Below, one piece after another: positions 24,083 through 36,133 of a DNA stretch of 64,000 nucleotides (positions are counted from its first letter, which is position 1; the number at the start of each line of letters is the position of its first letter). The notes below the pieces were generated by a model. It was not told where the DNA came from and made no database searches. It saw only the letters and a list, made by a program, of their open reading frames with translations. The stretch comes from Bromus sterilis (taxonomy: Eukaryota; Streptophyta; Magnoliopsida; Poales; Poaceae). The position numbers were made by a program, and so were the translations under genes. The DNA lies in assembly GCA_950022295.1 (NCBI GenBank), contig OX465597.1:256557016-256621015 (forward strand), in the 5' to 3' direction.

Positions 24083-25471
24083 TTATGGACGACTTGAGAC
24101 CTACTCCTTGTTCATAGACAACAACAACTGAGATAATCTTAATATAACTTGATCAACGTGTGTGTGCCTTGACTGCTTCTTCTTCGCCGGGATGCGAAGA
24201 GGGAGACAAGGATAGGATAGGTGTTATGATTGCGTAAGTAGTAGATAGCAAGACTTGTTGGAGGCGATTCCTCATCGAATGCTTGGCTTCTTATCTTACT
24301 CTCTAGATCGTTAGCCACTTCATAAATGCTAGTGCGGCAGCAACCTCACCACTTACCCTTCCTTACCGTAAACTACTAGTTGTCCTAGAATGACGAGTGA
24401 TGAAGTCCTTGCTGGGTCAGATGACCACTACAGTTGGATGCTGAGTACCTCTGTACTCATGATACTACCCCCAAACTCTTTTCAGGGTTCTTGATCGACA
24501 ACAGGTATGGTGATCGACGTTTCACGTGGAGACTCGACGACGACTAGTTAGGCGGATCCCGGCGGACGGCCTGGACCCGTGTGGTTATGGGATCGTTGTT
24601 TTTCTCTTTGCCAGTAGGCATTTGCTTGTAGTCTGTACCCAGACATGTATCTTCCGCTGTTGTATTATATTTGAGGCAGATGTATGCCGATTGTATGAGA
24701 TGTTGTATCCTTGTATCTGTAATGTTGTGATATCATGTTGGAAATCCGGGGCATATGGCTTTGTCATATGTCGCGGTGGGTTCGATATGTGCTTCGTCCC
24801 CGGATCTGGGTGGAAACACCTAGATCTGGAACAGTACCGCATACCGGGCCTTACAATTAGTAGGTAGATGTAGATGGATTTCGGTCTACTTGTCTTGGCG
24901 TACCGCCCATGCTTTTGAGTGTCTGCCTTTCTTTATAGCATAGCTAGCATTGGTTTGCGCACATAATCCTGTCAATTGCCCAGCTGTAATTTGTTCACCT
25001 CGCATGGCTATTTTATCGTCTTTTGGGAAAGAGACATCACTAGTGAACATCATGGGACCCCGGTCCATATTTCCAATACTGTTTACACCCGTTATTTATT
25101 TCCTGCTTTATTTACCTTTCCGTTGCTATCACTATCATTATTATCCCATGCGTTTGATCCTTTTTGAACAACAAGACCGGAGGGATTGACAACCTATCTG
25201 AACTCGTTGGGAGCAAAGTTATCTGTTGTGTGTGCAGGTCCACGTCAACACCTAACTGCTGGCGCTGTTGTCACCTTCCTGTCATTGTTGGAGTCCTACT
25301 GGAGACAAACCTTGGTATCTTAACCGAGGGAAATTTCTGCTGTCAACATCTCAACCTTCCACTTTGGGTAACCAACGAGGGGCGAGAAGCCATCGAAGCA
25401 ACTTCTGGCGCTGTTGCCGGGGAAGCAAGCAAACTATACCCGTCAACTCTCGCGCTATCAAATGCAATTTT

Positions 25472-25490
25472 TGGCGCCGTTGCCGGGGAC
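25472..25490 (+). other. W1 primer binding site
   Basis: TGGCGCCGTTGCCGGGGAC lies 11 bases after the LTR end. It is the PBS typical of Athila-lineage elements (tRNA-Asp type). Confidence 0.85.
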
Positions 25491-25636
25491 TCCAATCTTC
25501 AAGATAGGCGAGTTGCACACTATCTTTTATCTTTGCTTTTTATTCTTGTTAGTTTACCTTTCAGTTTTTGTCTTTGTGTCCTTTATCAAAAATCCAAAAA
25601 AATAAATAGTATGTCTAGTTCCTTACTTATCAATCG

Positions 25637-26209
25637 ATGTATGACTTCTTTGAAACCAGATCTTATTGGCATGGAGGATTCACCGAGGATCAACAAAAGT
25701 GTTACAAGGAACACCGCTTGTGTCAAAAGGGGATACACTTATGGAAACAAATACACCAGTTGTATGAGTATGCTAGAAACTTGTGCTCAATATATAATAT
25801 ATCTTTCTGCAGGGATGAATCTTATTGCTTTATGAGGAACAAACACCTTTCTTTCCAATGTGAGTACAATTATGATGAAACCTTAGCTTCTTATGCTAAG
25901 GGAAACTATGTTTTTTATGATGCCCAGCCAATAGAATAATTTGTTGCTTATAAGGGTGCCTATGAAATTACTTCTCTTCTTAGAAATATTAATGATGCCC
26001 CTTACAAATCTGAGAGTCTTGCTATACTTAACTATTGTTTGGAAAATTATGATGCAAATTATTATATTACTGATCATCTTGAGAGAATCTCTCCCCCAAA
26101 GGAAGAGACTAATGTTTTGCAGGACTCTATGAAAGAAGAAATTGATGAAACCAAAAGCTCCTTGGATGAAAAAGAGGAGGATAATGACGAACAAAAGGAG
26201 GAAGAATGA
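25637..26209 (+). pseudogene. W1 internal ORF 1 (unknown protein), one in-frame stop
   Basis: ATG at 25637 opens a frame reading MYDFFETRSYWHGGFTEDQQ and onward, broken by TAA at 25937. It continues in the same frame (FVAYKGAYEITSLLRNINDA) to an acidic end (KEEDNDEQKEEE) and a TGA at 26207. Such short acidic proteins occur in non-autonomous Triticeae Athila-type elements in the place of gag; I know no function. The stop overlaps the next ATG as ATGA. Confidence 0.55.
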
Positions 26210-26853
26210 GCCATCCATGTCTACCTTCTAATGAGAGTAACTCTTTGAATCTTACCTTATATGAGTATTATGATCCTATGGATTCTTTTGAAATATCCCT
26301 TTTTGATGAAGTTGATGCCTTCTATGCTTATGGCCATGATGCCACTATGGATGATGCTTATGGAGATGAACTTTCTATAGTTCCTCATGTTAAGCATGAA
26401 ATTGTTGCTATTGCACCCACACTTGATTTTCCTATTATCCTTTTGAAATCTCCAAATATTCTGGAGAGTTTTGTCCTTATTAAACGTCAATGTGACGGGT
26501 TGCATTTATCTTATGATCCTAAAGACCGTGTTGAAAACTATACACGTGTGCTTGAAGGTCATGAACAACATGATTTATGTGATAGTTATATTCTTGATGT
26601 TGTTCATGATACTACTGAAAATTACTTTGAGAGAGGAAAGCTTGGTTCTAAAATCTTTCATGTTACAAAAACACCTCTCTTTTTGATGAAAATTTTAAAG
26701 TTGCTCTTGTTCCACCTTCCTATGCTTTTCACTTTGTGCTTCTTTGATTTATTTTCTTATAAGATGCCTATGCATAGGAAGTGTGTTAGGCTTAAATGTG
26801 TTTCATATTTTCTTCTTGATGCTCTCTGTTGCTTCAAGTCCTTATTCTTATGA
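26206..26853 (+). CDS. W1 internal ORF 2 (unknown, retroelement-specific)
   Basis: An intact 215-residue frame starts ATG (MSHPCLPSNESNSLN) at 26206, overlapping the stop of ORF 1 by ATGA. It is acidic and rich in D, Y and H up to about residue 155, then has a hydrophobic, Phe/Leu-rich tail (LLLFHLPMLFTLCFFDLF) that could be membrane-seeking or simply decayed sequence. I recognise similar text from non-autonomous Triticeae Gypsy elements. There is no zinc knuckle, protease or RT motif. Whether it is translated is unknown. Confidence 0.5.
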   Translation: MSHPCLPSNESNSLNLTLYEYYDPMDSFEISLFDEVDAFYAYGHDATMDDAYGDELSIVPHVKHEIVAIAPTLDFPIILLKSPNILESFVLIKRQCDGLHLSYDPKDRVENYTRVLEGHEQHDLCDSYILDVVHDTTENYFERGKLGSKIFHVTKTPLFLMKILKLLLFHLPMLFTLCFFDLFSYKMPMHRKCVRLKCVSYFLLDALCCFKSLFL

Positions 26854-29757
26854 GAGCATCTTTTATAATCTTTATGCCTAGCTTAAAGGCGTAAAAGAAA
26901 GCGCTTGTTGGGAGGCAACCCAAGATGTTTTTACTTCTGGTTTTAGTGGTCTTGATGATTTTTACTACTGTAGAAACATCATTGTATCTTTACTTTTCAA
27001 GCTTTGTGCCATTTATAGCCTCATATGACAAGGGAAGTGAAAGTTGTGACATGCTGTCCAGAAAACAGATTCTGTCCTCGTGACGGGAAAAATCATAGGA
27101 AAATCCCAGTTCATATTTTTACACAGCGTGCTGTATACACAGCGTGCTGTATACAATCACGGAACTTTCGTATGTTCTGAGTTTTTTGATTTGAGTTGCA
27201 GAAGTATCCCTAAAAAATTCTTTACTACCTGCTGGTCTGTTTTTCACAGATTCTGTCCTGTTTTGCCTTTTCTTCGTTTTGCAAACCTTAAGCTTGCTTT
27301 TTCTTTGCAAAAACTTTTTGGCAATCTTTAGAAATAGTAGATCTTCAAGATTATCCTTATTTCCAGTAGAGAAAAATATTTTATTGTGGGTACTAACCTC
27401 GCTAATCAGATTATGATGAGTTATGTATGAAGGGAGTTTTCAAGTGTGCGAGGGAAGATGATGAAAGGAGATTCAGCAGGGTCAAACGCTCAAGCTTGGG
27501 GATTCCCCCATGCTTCCCCAATAAATATTCAAGGAGACTCAAGCGTCTAAGCTTGGGGATGCCCCCGTGCACCCCTTTCTCCACCAACAATTATCAGTTC
27601 GTCTTTCGTTCCACTATATTTTTATCACTTCATGCGTTATGTGCTATGCTTGGAGTGTCTCGCTCTTTATTTCCTTTTTAGTTTTATTTAGATTTGCTTG
27701 ATGTTCATAGCAAGTTAGAACCCAGCTTTCTTTGTGTGGGAGAGAAACACGCTGCACTTTCAAAATCTAGAACACATCATAGGATTCTTCATGCTTATCT
27801 TTGTTGTGTGTGTTCTTTATCTTTTTCATAGCTGCTGTCATGTTTAGCTCTTAGTTTTCATGCTTATCTTTTTAAGAGATTTTGTTTAGTTTGTTTCTAG
27901 AAATCTCTTGAGTTTTCATGTTTATCTTGTTTAGAGAGTTTTCCTGTTGCACTGAGTTTTGTGTCTTGACTTGAAGTAGGTAGTTGAGGTTGCTATTCAA
28001 TTGTAGTAGTAACTTGCAATAGTTTTGAGGTATTGCTATGAGTAATGTTTGGACTTTTGGTGTCAAGAGCTTTAGCCTATTAGTGATAGATGTCGTATTT
28101 TGGGCAATCCGTGTTTATTTTCAAAACTTACAAAATTAGTTGAGAACTTTAGCTACTAGACGGATCACTACTATTTGGAGGGGTCGAATATTAGAGTACA
28201 CTCACGTACCATGAGTCGAGGATGAGCAAGGATAACCAAACACCCATACACTCCTTCTCGGGGTACTTGTCTCTTTTGTGAACCTCCTTATTAGATTGAG
28301 AGTTACCGATAATAAGTGCATGAGTTCTTCAGACTAATGTGAGTATTCAAAAGTTGACAGTTCCACCTACCCATATTTTTCTAACCTTTCCTGTGCCGTG
28401 CATTGCTTTCTTCTCACTTCGAGAGTTAGCGTCCACCTTCGCCGGTACATCCAAACCCTTGGCACGATACACTCTATCATCATAAACCTCCTTATATCCT
28501 TCCTCAAAACAGCCACCATACCTACCTATCAAGGCATTTCCATAGCCTTTCCGAGATACATTGCCATGTAACATCCACCTTCTCATGACTTTATCTTCAT
28601 GTCATACATGCTACTTGCTTGATCGATGAGCCGCATGCTAGTTGGGCCTTGCCCTAATCATTGCTACATGACGCGCTAGTATCATTGCATATCATGCTAC
28701 ACTAGCAGAGGCATACATTTGCATACTTCTTGATAGTTTTATTTTCTTTATGTTGAGTACTTTTGTAAAGTGTGAAATATCTTCTATACTTCTTGTAATA
28801 TATAGAGTGTTGCCCTAAAGTGAGGAAAAGATCCCAAAGAGGACAAAATAAAAAGATCCCAAAGAGGACAAATGAGAGAAATAGAAAGAGCCATTGAGGC
28901 CACCAAAAAAATACAAAAAATAGAAAAGAGAGAAAAAGAAATAAAAGAGAGAAGGGGGCACACTACTATTCCTTTTGAGATATCCACACTCGTACTCCCT
29001 CTTATATCTTGTACTCCATAGAGGTTATCATTCATGCATATAGCTATGTGGGGACCTTCACACTATAGAACTTGGCTTGTATATTCCAATGACGAGCCTC
29101 CTCAAATGAGCTCTAGGTCTTCTTGAGCAATCAAGGTGGATACACCCCCACTAGTTCCATTGGACAGCTTACCTTAGCTCATATGTGCATCCGTTGCATG
29201 GCAGTACCTACTCCTCACATCATATCTATCATTTGGCTTTCTCTCTCCTATGATTGTCCTCATTGATGTGAGCCTTTCTCACCTTTTTGTCTTCCTCCTC
29301 CACCATATTCTCTCTTTGCCATCCTAAGTGTCAACTTTCTTTCTTACGCTCATCCATTGCATGAGTGCTCAAAATATTGAAAAGGAGTGGATCATTTTGA
29401 CTTGTACCTGGCTAGTGGTCTGGGGATGAGTCAAGATAAGATTCCAAAGAAGACCAAGTGTGAAACTTTAGTAGATTGAGTTCTCAACACAAAAATACTT
29501 TTCTCTCGTATATCACTATCCCATTTCTTGCACGCAAACACCATTTGGAGACATTCGAGTCACGGACAGCGAGAGCTCTTACACCTTTATGTTCTTATGT
29601 TGCTTGTTTCAATGCTAATATAGACTCTTGCCTGTTATGACTTGAATTGAATTGCATGCCTTGATTGCCTTACTTAAAAGTTCTTATATGGTTGGTAGCA
29701 TGTCACCACAGAAATTATGCTTGTTATCATTTACCTACTCGAGGACGAGCAGGAATT
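26854..29757 (+). other. W1 long non-coding 3' internal region
   Basis: About 2.9 kb without a credible frame. It contains two internal copies of the PPT-like word AAGCTTGGGGAT (27492 and 27550), a duplicated ACACAGCGTGCTGTATAC near 27121-27155, an A/G-rich stretch at 28820-28960 with a duplicated AGATCCCAAAGAGGACAAA, and T-rich leader-like text. It probably carries only sequences needed in cis. Confidence 0.6.
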
Positions 29758-29771
29758 AAGCTTGGGGATGT
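29758..29771 (+). other. W1 polypurine tract
   Basis: AAGCTTGGGGATGT directly precedes the TGATACGTC start of the 3' LTR and follows the family-typical GAGGACGAGCAGGAATT. Confidence 0.85.
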
Positions 29772-30096
29772 TGATACGTCACAAACGTATCTATAATTTT
29801 TGCTTGCTCCATGCCTCTTTTGTCTGATATTGCTATGATATTGATGAACTTCCATACACTTTTGATCATATTTGGACTAACCTATTAACTCAGTGCACCC
29901 CAGTGCCAGTTCCTATTTTCTGCTATTTTTGTATTTCAGGTTTTCCCATTATTTAAAGTGCCAGAAAAATTTCGGGAAAAATATAGGAAAAATCAGCGTA
30001 CGGGAACCTTCCAGAAGAGCCCTAGTGGGGCCAGAGGGGGGCCAGGGGTGGCCCAGGCGGCCACCCCCTAGGCCGCGCCAGGGGGCGCCTGGGGCC

Positions 30097-33000
30097 TGTA
30101 AGGCCCGATATGCGGTACTGTTCCAGATCTCGATGTTTCCATTTAGATCCGGGGACAAAGCACATATCGGTCCCACCGCGACATATGACAAAGTCATATG
30201 CCCCGGATTTCCAACATGATATCACAACATTACAGATACAAGGATACAACATCTCATACAGTCGGCATACAACTGCCTTAATTACAATACATCAGCGGAA
30301 GGTACATGTCTGAGTACAGACTACAATCAAATGCCTACTGGCAAAGAGAAAAACATCGATCCCCATAACCACACGGGTCCAGGCCCTCTGCCGGGATCCG
30401 CCTAACTATTCGTCGTCGAGTCTCCACGTGAAACGTTGATCACCATACCTGTTGTCGATCAGAACCCTGAAAAGAGTTTGGGGGTAGTATCATGAGTACG
30501 GAGGTACTCAACATCCAACTCTAGTGGTCATCTGACCCATCAAGGACTTCATCACTCGTCATTCTAGGACAACTAGTAGTTTACGGTAAGGATGGGGTAA
30601 GCGGTGAGGTCGCTGCCGCACTAGCATTTATGAGGTGGCTAACGATCTAGAGAGTAAGATAAGGAGCCAAGCATTCGATGAGGAATCGCTTCCAACAAGT
30701 CTTGCTATCAACTACTTACGCAAACATAACACCTATCCTATCCTTGTCCTCCTCTTCGCATCCCAACGAAGAAGAAGCAGTCAAGGCACACACACACGTT
30801 GATCAAGTTATATTAAGATTATCTCAGTTGTTGTTGTCTATGAACAAGGAGTAGGTCTCAAGTCATCCATAACCGTGGACACGGCTTCTCGAAAAGATTT
30901 AACCCTGCAGGGGTGTACCAACTGCCCATTACAAGGCTCCGCACGCACGCCCATCTCTCTCAGTTGCTACCCATTATAGGCAACCATTTTATGATATGGT
31001 TCCAAGAGATCCGAAACGACAGGTCCCTCTAACTAACAATGAAGAAATTCGGGTGGCCCCCGGTGAGTCGACACCCAACTCTAAAGCCGGCCGCGCTCTC
31101 GAATCGGTCTCTACCTTCTGTCGCAGTTTTGGATAGCCGGTTAATCACACATGGGAAACCGGGTCCTCAGCCGAACAAGGTGGGCCAGCAAGGGAACTAT
31201 GTCCTCACTGGTCCAGGTTGGTTTGAAAACTACTGGCGGCCGACCAGCACACACACGGTTTCAAATGGTAAATCAGCTTGGGCCACCACTAGAAATGTTT
31301 GAAGCTAGGTAGGTAAGAAAAGGGGACCCCATAAAATCCCACACGCGGTTAGGCACGCTCAGTCTTAAAACCAATACCCGGAACTCGGGTCCTAGGTGAC
31401 TCGAATGGAACAAAGCATCGGGGCGGGATAGCCTAGACCTTCCATCCTTCGTCGAATATAGTCAACATTTATAATAATCAATATCAGCAACAACAATATA
31501 ATAATGTGATATCCCAAACCAAGGAGTAACAGGGTAACATCGTAGCATCCTAAGCATGCATACTAAGCAGGGGCTGAGCAACGAGAAATAGTAACATAGC
31601 AGTCCATGGTTTGCTGGGAGGGGACATGGCTGTATCGGTTAGAAAGAGGCTGTAATCATGTGGTAGGATCAAACATCGAATCTATCCTAGACTAGCATGC
31701 AAAACGCTGGTTGAAATAGAATGGATCATAAGTAATGCATAGTCCTTGCCTGTTGATAAGTCGGGTTCCGAAGGTGTAGTTGATCGCAAGCTCGCATCGT
31801 CTCTGAGAGGTACCCGCGGAAGCACACAAGAAGGAAACACTAGAAAGCAATCAACGAGAAAGCATCTATTACTACGAAGCACACGAGCAAGCATCAACAA
31901 GAAGGCAACACGAGACATCGCACCTACCATCGAGAGCGATTACTAACAGGTTAAGTGGAGTACTCGTCACACACGATGATACCGTAGATTTAGAAAGGTT
32001 CAAGTTGTGTAGCTACAGGTGATCAACAAAGGTTGTTAATATGGCATCTCACTCAAGCATGGCATAGCACACAAACATGGCAAGAGGTGAAGCATAAAGT
32101 AAACTATCAATGCTAGTCAATTTAAGTGAGGCACAACCTAAACATGGCATAACACTAAGTGCTCCACGACGATTAAAGTAATTGGTACTGTTCTGTCCTA
32201 AACCATATTTTAGGTTGGTTAACAGCAGAAAACAAAAGCATAAACACAAAGTACGCGAAAAACTAATCAAGTTACATATAAGAAACATTTTAAACAGAGC
32301 AACGGTTAAAAAGTTATGGCAGTTATAGTTTACAGTGGCAAACAGTTGTAATTAGCAGGTAAACAACATGTAAACAACATGTAAACAAAGTCAAACATGG
32401 CAAAGGAGCACATTTTATTAATCTACACAAAATTCTAATCAACTTTCATGTTTTACGCGTCGCGATCCGAGCTACGGTCTAAAAGATACGAACATCGCAA
32501 GATACTAACAAAATCTGCAATTAAACAAACTAGAAAAGGAAAAAAACATCTATCGGGCCGAAACTGGCTACTACGGCCTAATCAGTGCTGGGCCGAGCCC
32601 ACTACCATAACAGAAAAAAATAAAATAAAAAAAGAAAATAAAAAGAAAAGGGGGCTGCTCACCCTGCGGGCCAATGCCCAAGAGGCGGGGCGCTGGAGGG
32701 GAGGCCGCTGGGCTGCGGTGCCGACCCATGAGGCTGGAGGAGGCCCAGCCGTGCGGTGGCGGACGGATCGGGATCCCGCCCGATCCCGACCACCAGAACG
32801 GCGGCGCCGGCAGAGCTCCGGCGGGGGGCGCGACGGAGGGGCGGCGCAGGGGGTCCGGCGCGGAGGGAGGCGGACCCGGGGCATGCCAGCGGGCTTGGGG
32901 GCGCAGGGCGAGCTCCCGCTCGATCTCTCCATGGCGGCGGCTGAGGAGCTCCTTGAGCTTCGGCCATGGCTATGGCGGGGCTTCGGCGGCCATCGGCTCT

Positions 33001-33804
33001 GCGGGGAGAAGGAGAGGAGGGTGGTCAGGGGAGATGAGGGAAAAGGGGAGGCACGGGAGGAGGAGAGGGGTCGCCGGCGGCCCGGCTGGCCGGAGGCGAG
33101 GCGGCGGTGGCTTGGGCGTCCAGGGAGGAGCTCGGGCTGGAGGAGAGAGAGAGAGGAGGCCAGGCGCTGACGTGGCACGATCTGGAGCGTCGGATCTCAG
33201 ATCCGACGACTCCGGATGGCCCAGGGGCTAGGGTTTCGGGATTTGGGGTCAAAATGGGAAGATCTGGCAAAGTGGAGGGGGGTGGCTGCAATTTTGTCCT
33301 AGGGAAACCCTAGAAAGGGGTGAGAGAGTGGTGGTCTTTATATAGCCCTGGTGGCTGGCAGTTTGCAAAAACATCCCCGGTTTTTCTCTCGCGCACGCGG
33401 TGCTTACGTTTCTGACCGCCGGGGGTCCGCAGGACCTCCGATTCAGGTAAAACTTCGATCTGCGCGATCAGCGCGTCGAGCCGGTGGCGTTCACCTCGCG
33501 CTGGAACCGTTCCGAGAACACTTTCCGGCGCGCTATAAAAATAATCCGTTTAATTATTAAACGGGGTTTTCGTTCCGTTGGCTGCGGCTGGTCTTGTGCG
33601 GTTTTCACGACGGTGATCGGGCGTAACCCGGTGTCGCAAAGGTCGAGTGTCAGGGAGTTAAGGGTCGGTCTCCGTCCGGTACGAGATAAGAGGGGGGAAA
33701 ATAATCGCTAAATCGGGGATGCAAACACCGCAAACAAATCAGACAATCAAACAATTCACACCGAAAACAAAATTTTTAATTTTTGTGAAATCTGGGCTGG
33801 TACA
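30097..33804 (-). repeat. A3: solo LTR of Gypsy family A, reverse orientation (3,708 bp)
   Basis: On the minus strand it starts TGTACCAGCCCAGATTTC and ends GGGCCTTACA. Perfect TSD GGGCC (30092-30096, 33805-33809). It aligns with A2 over its length and shares some variants with A1 (for example the text at 31060-31260). Minus-strand TATA at 33344-33336. The GC-rich frames at 32580-33290 are the LTR leader region and not a gene. Confidence 0.92.
30873..30912 (-). other. Three-palindrome block in A3
   Basis: CCGTGGACACGG (30873-30884), CTTCTCGAAAAG (30885-30896) and CCCTGCAGGG (30903-30912), the same order as in A2 when read on the minus strand. Confidence 0.85.
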
Positions 33805-35183
33805 GGGCCCCTGGTCCACCTCTGGCTGCCCCCTTCGCCTATTTATTCCCCATGACGAGAAACCCTCGGGAACATAACCCTTTTTCGCGATCTCTCCTCT
33901 ATTCCGCCGCCGCCGCGCTTCCAAGATCGGGAGCACCAGGAAACCTCTTCCCGGCACCCTGCCGGAGGGAGGAACCACCTCCGGGAGCTTCTCCACCACC
34001 ATGGATGCTTCCCGGATGAACCGTGAGTAGTCCACCTTGGACCATGGGTCTATGATCAATACCTATGTGATTTTCTCCTCCCCTCTTTGTTCTTCATGGA
34101 TTAGACCTCGTGTGCTGCCCTACATGATCGAGGCAGATATGTAATCTTTCTGCTGTTGCTATGCTGAGTTTGTTGGGATCCGATGGATTATGAGACTATG
34201 TTCAGATTGTGTTTGAGTAATATATTTGATTCTCCTCTTTTATATTTATGTTCTTGAGTAATTCTTGCATGTTCTCCGTTTCTGTTTATTGCTTTGGCCA
34301 AGTAGTAGGTAGTGACTCCAAGAGGGAGCGTTATGCATGATTGTGGGTTCATGCCCCCCAATGACTAGCTTGAGTGACAGAAACATGTGTCTAGGGGATG
34401 TGCTGTTGCCAAAAGGGATAAAACAATGGTGCTTGTACTTGCGGGTGCAAGGATTGTTTACTTTACGCAAAGTTCTTTAATGCAGTTGTCTGTTGCTTTG
34501 AGTTTACACTTTGGGTGGGATTCGCAACTTAATACCAACGAGATGTTCTGGATAGATATCTCAAGGTGGATGATTAGTAGGTAGATGCAGATGGATTTCG
34601 GTCTACTTGTCTTGGCGTACTGCCCATGCTTTTGAGCCTCTGCCTTTCTTTATATCATAGTTAGCGTTGGTTTGCACACATAATCCTGTCAATTGCCTAG
34701 CTGTAATTTGTTTACCTCGCATGGCTATTTTATCGTCTTTTGGGAGAGAGACATCACTAGTGAACATCATGGGATCCCGGTCCATATTTCCAATACTTTT
34801 TACACCCGCTATTTATTTCCTTCTTTATTTACCTTTCCGTTGCTATCACTATCATTATTATCCCGTGCGTTTAATCCTTTGTGAACAACGAGGCCGGAGG
34901 GATTGACAACCTCTCAGAACTCGTTGGGAGCAAAGTTATCCGTTGTGTGTGCAGGTCCACGTCAACCACCTAACTGTTGGCGCTGTTGTCACCTTCATGT
35001 CGTTGTTGGAGTCCTACTGGAGACAAACCTTGGTATCTTCACCGAGGGAAATTGCTGCTATCTACATCTCAACCTTCCACTTTGGGTAACCAACGAGGGG
35101 CGAGAAGCCATCGAAGCAACTTCTGGTGCTGTTGCCGGGGAAGCAAGCAAACTATACCCGTCAACTCTCGCGCTATCAGGTGC

Positions 35184-36133
35184 TACAGTTGGAAGAACAC
35201 TATCTACTTGATACTGTTATGCGAGAGATCACACTAATAAAATACGACTACTGTGCATCAAACAAGGGTGCATCAAAGGGATAAACATCATAGGAAATTC
35301 ATAAAATTATGTGATATGATATAGCCCTTTGCTTCTTGAAGTCTTCATTGTCTTCACGTCGCCGTGGTAGATGTCACCGTGTCCACCAACTTTATCCTTG
35401 GCGCCGGGAATATCACCATGGCTTCCGGTATGTGCGTCGGGGTCCACCTTCGCATCGTTGATCATCACCATGTCTCCATCTATTGCTTTGCCTCGAGCTA
35501 ATAAACAGTTCTGGCACACATGCCATAATTAAGTGACAATCATATGACTCCAGTCTTCATGTCGTACCACGACACATAGGTCGCGAATAAATATTACATA
35601 ACATATAGCATATCATACAAAAACATTGCAAATCTTCAAGGCTAAACCACATCACATGCATACTCTGCAAAAACAAGTTAGATCGCCATCTACACGGTTT
35701 GTTGCAAATTTTATGATGGTTGATTAGCAGGTCACATGCAAACGTTGTTCCCTATACAAACCAAACACAATACTTCATTGTTTCTAGTTCAATGTTCGGG
35801 GTGCGTGTAACAACTAATGCCACAAGCCAAACTTTGTTCAACGCGTAACCCCCGTGTTGATTTGAGTTCTTAAAATCCACAAGCCCCTCCATGTTAAATC
35901 TTCTAGGACTTAGATCAAAGGAGTTTAATGTAGACCATGATCAAGGCAACCAGCATACTAAAAGTAGCATAGAGGGATCGATGGAAAACTCAATCCTTGT
36001 AGCAAAACCTCAACTTGCCATCAAGCACAAAAAAAATCACATGACAGGGAAGCAACAATAAAATCAATGCCTCATATCACACATATGATCTAGACCTAAA
36101 CATGCATCTACTCATAGATCACTCTGATACCAC
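35184..36133 (-). other. C1 5' leader and start of internal region
   Basis: Lies between the W1 insertion and the C1 5' LTR. It is mostly untranslated leader-like sequence. One short minus-strand frame at 35307-35519 starts with GTG and is not convincing. It ends at the PBS. Any gag start has decayed beyond recognition. Confidence 0.5.
36122..36133 (-). other. C1 primer binding site
   Basis: On the minus strand GTGGTATCAGAG follows the LTR end CCTAACA. TGGTATCAGAG is complementary to the 3' end of initiator tRNA-Met, as in most plant Copia elements. Confidence 0.85.

Larger units (their letters stand above)
21155..24855 (+). repeat. A2: solo LTR of Gypsy family A (3,701 bp)
   Basis: Starts TGTAACAGCCCAGATTTC and ends GGGCCTTACA, flanked by perfect TSD ATTAG (21150-21154, 24856-24860). 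The partner W1 LTR has the empty site GATTAGTAGG near 34572. No internal region remains, so it is a recombined solo LTR. TATA box at 21623-21631 (TATATAAAG), followed by a GC-rich leader whose frames I do not count as genes. The original element was probably of the large-LTR Tekay type (inference from the shared palindrome block). Confidence 0.92.
20058..25460 (+). repeat. W1 5' LTR (interrupted by A2)
   Basis: Starts TGATACGTCCAAAACGTATC and ends CGCGCTATCA. Removing A2 and one TSD copy leaves about 1,697 bases that align with the 3' LTR. The site hit by A3 in the partner is empty here (GCCAGGGCCCCCTGG near 20380). Confidence 0.9.
20058..35178 (+). mobile_element. W1: Athila-type Ty3/Gypsy element, complete ends, non-autonomous
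   Basis: Flanked by a perfect 5-bp TSD GGTGC (20053-20057, 35179-35183). The LTRs start TGATACGTC and end GCTATCA. The PBS follows the left LTR and the PPT precedes the right one, so the strand is plus. LTRs are about 1.70 kb each once the nested solo LTRs are removed. The internal region is only 4.3 kb and has two small frames but no protease, RT or integrase. TGATACGTC LTRs with this PBS belong to the Sabrina/Fatima/WHAM group of Triticeae Athila elements; I cannot fix the family. A hand count over about 260 LTR bases gives about 15 differences. Confidence 0.9.
29772..35178 (+). repeat. W1 3' LTR (interrupted by A3)
   Basis: Starts TGATACGTCACAAACGTATC and ends CGCGCTATCA. Without A3 and one TSD copy it is about 1,694 bases. 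It contains the empty site for A2. Confidence 0.9.

Noticed and set aside
20058..25460. Treating 20058-25460 as one long LTR of an unknown 5.4-kb type
   Set aside because: The TSD ATTAG around 21155-24855 and the uninterrupted partner show a nested solo LTR in a 1.7-kb LTR.
35307..35519. A short C1 frame with a Cys pair that might be a gag zinc knuckle
   Set aside because: It starts with GTG and lacks the CCHC spacing. It is probably chance.
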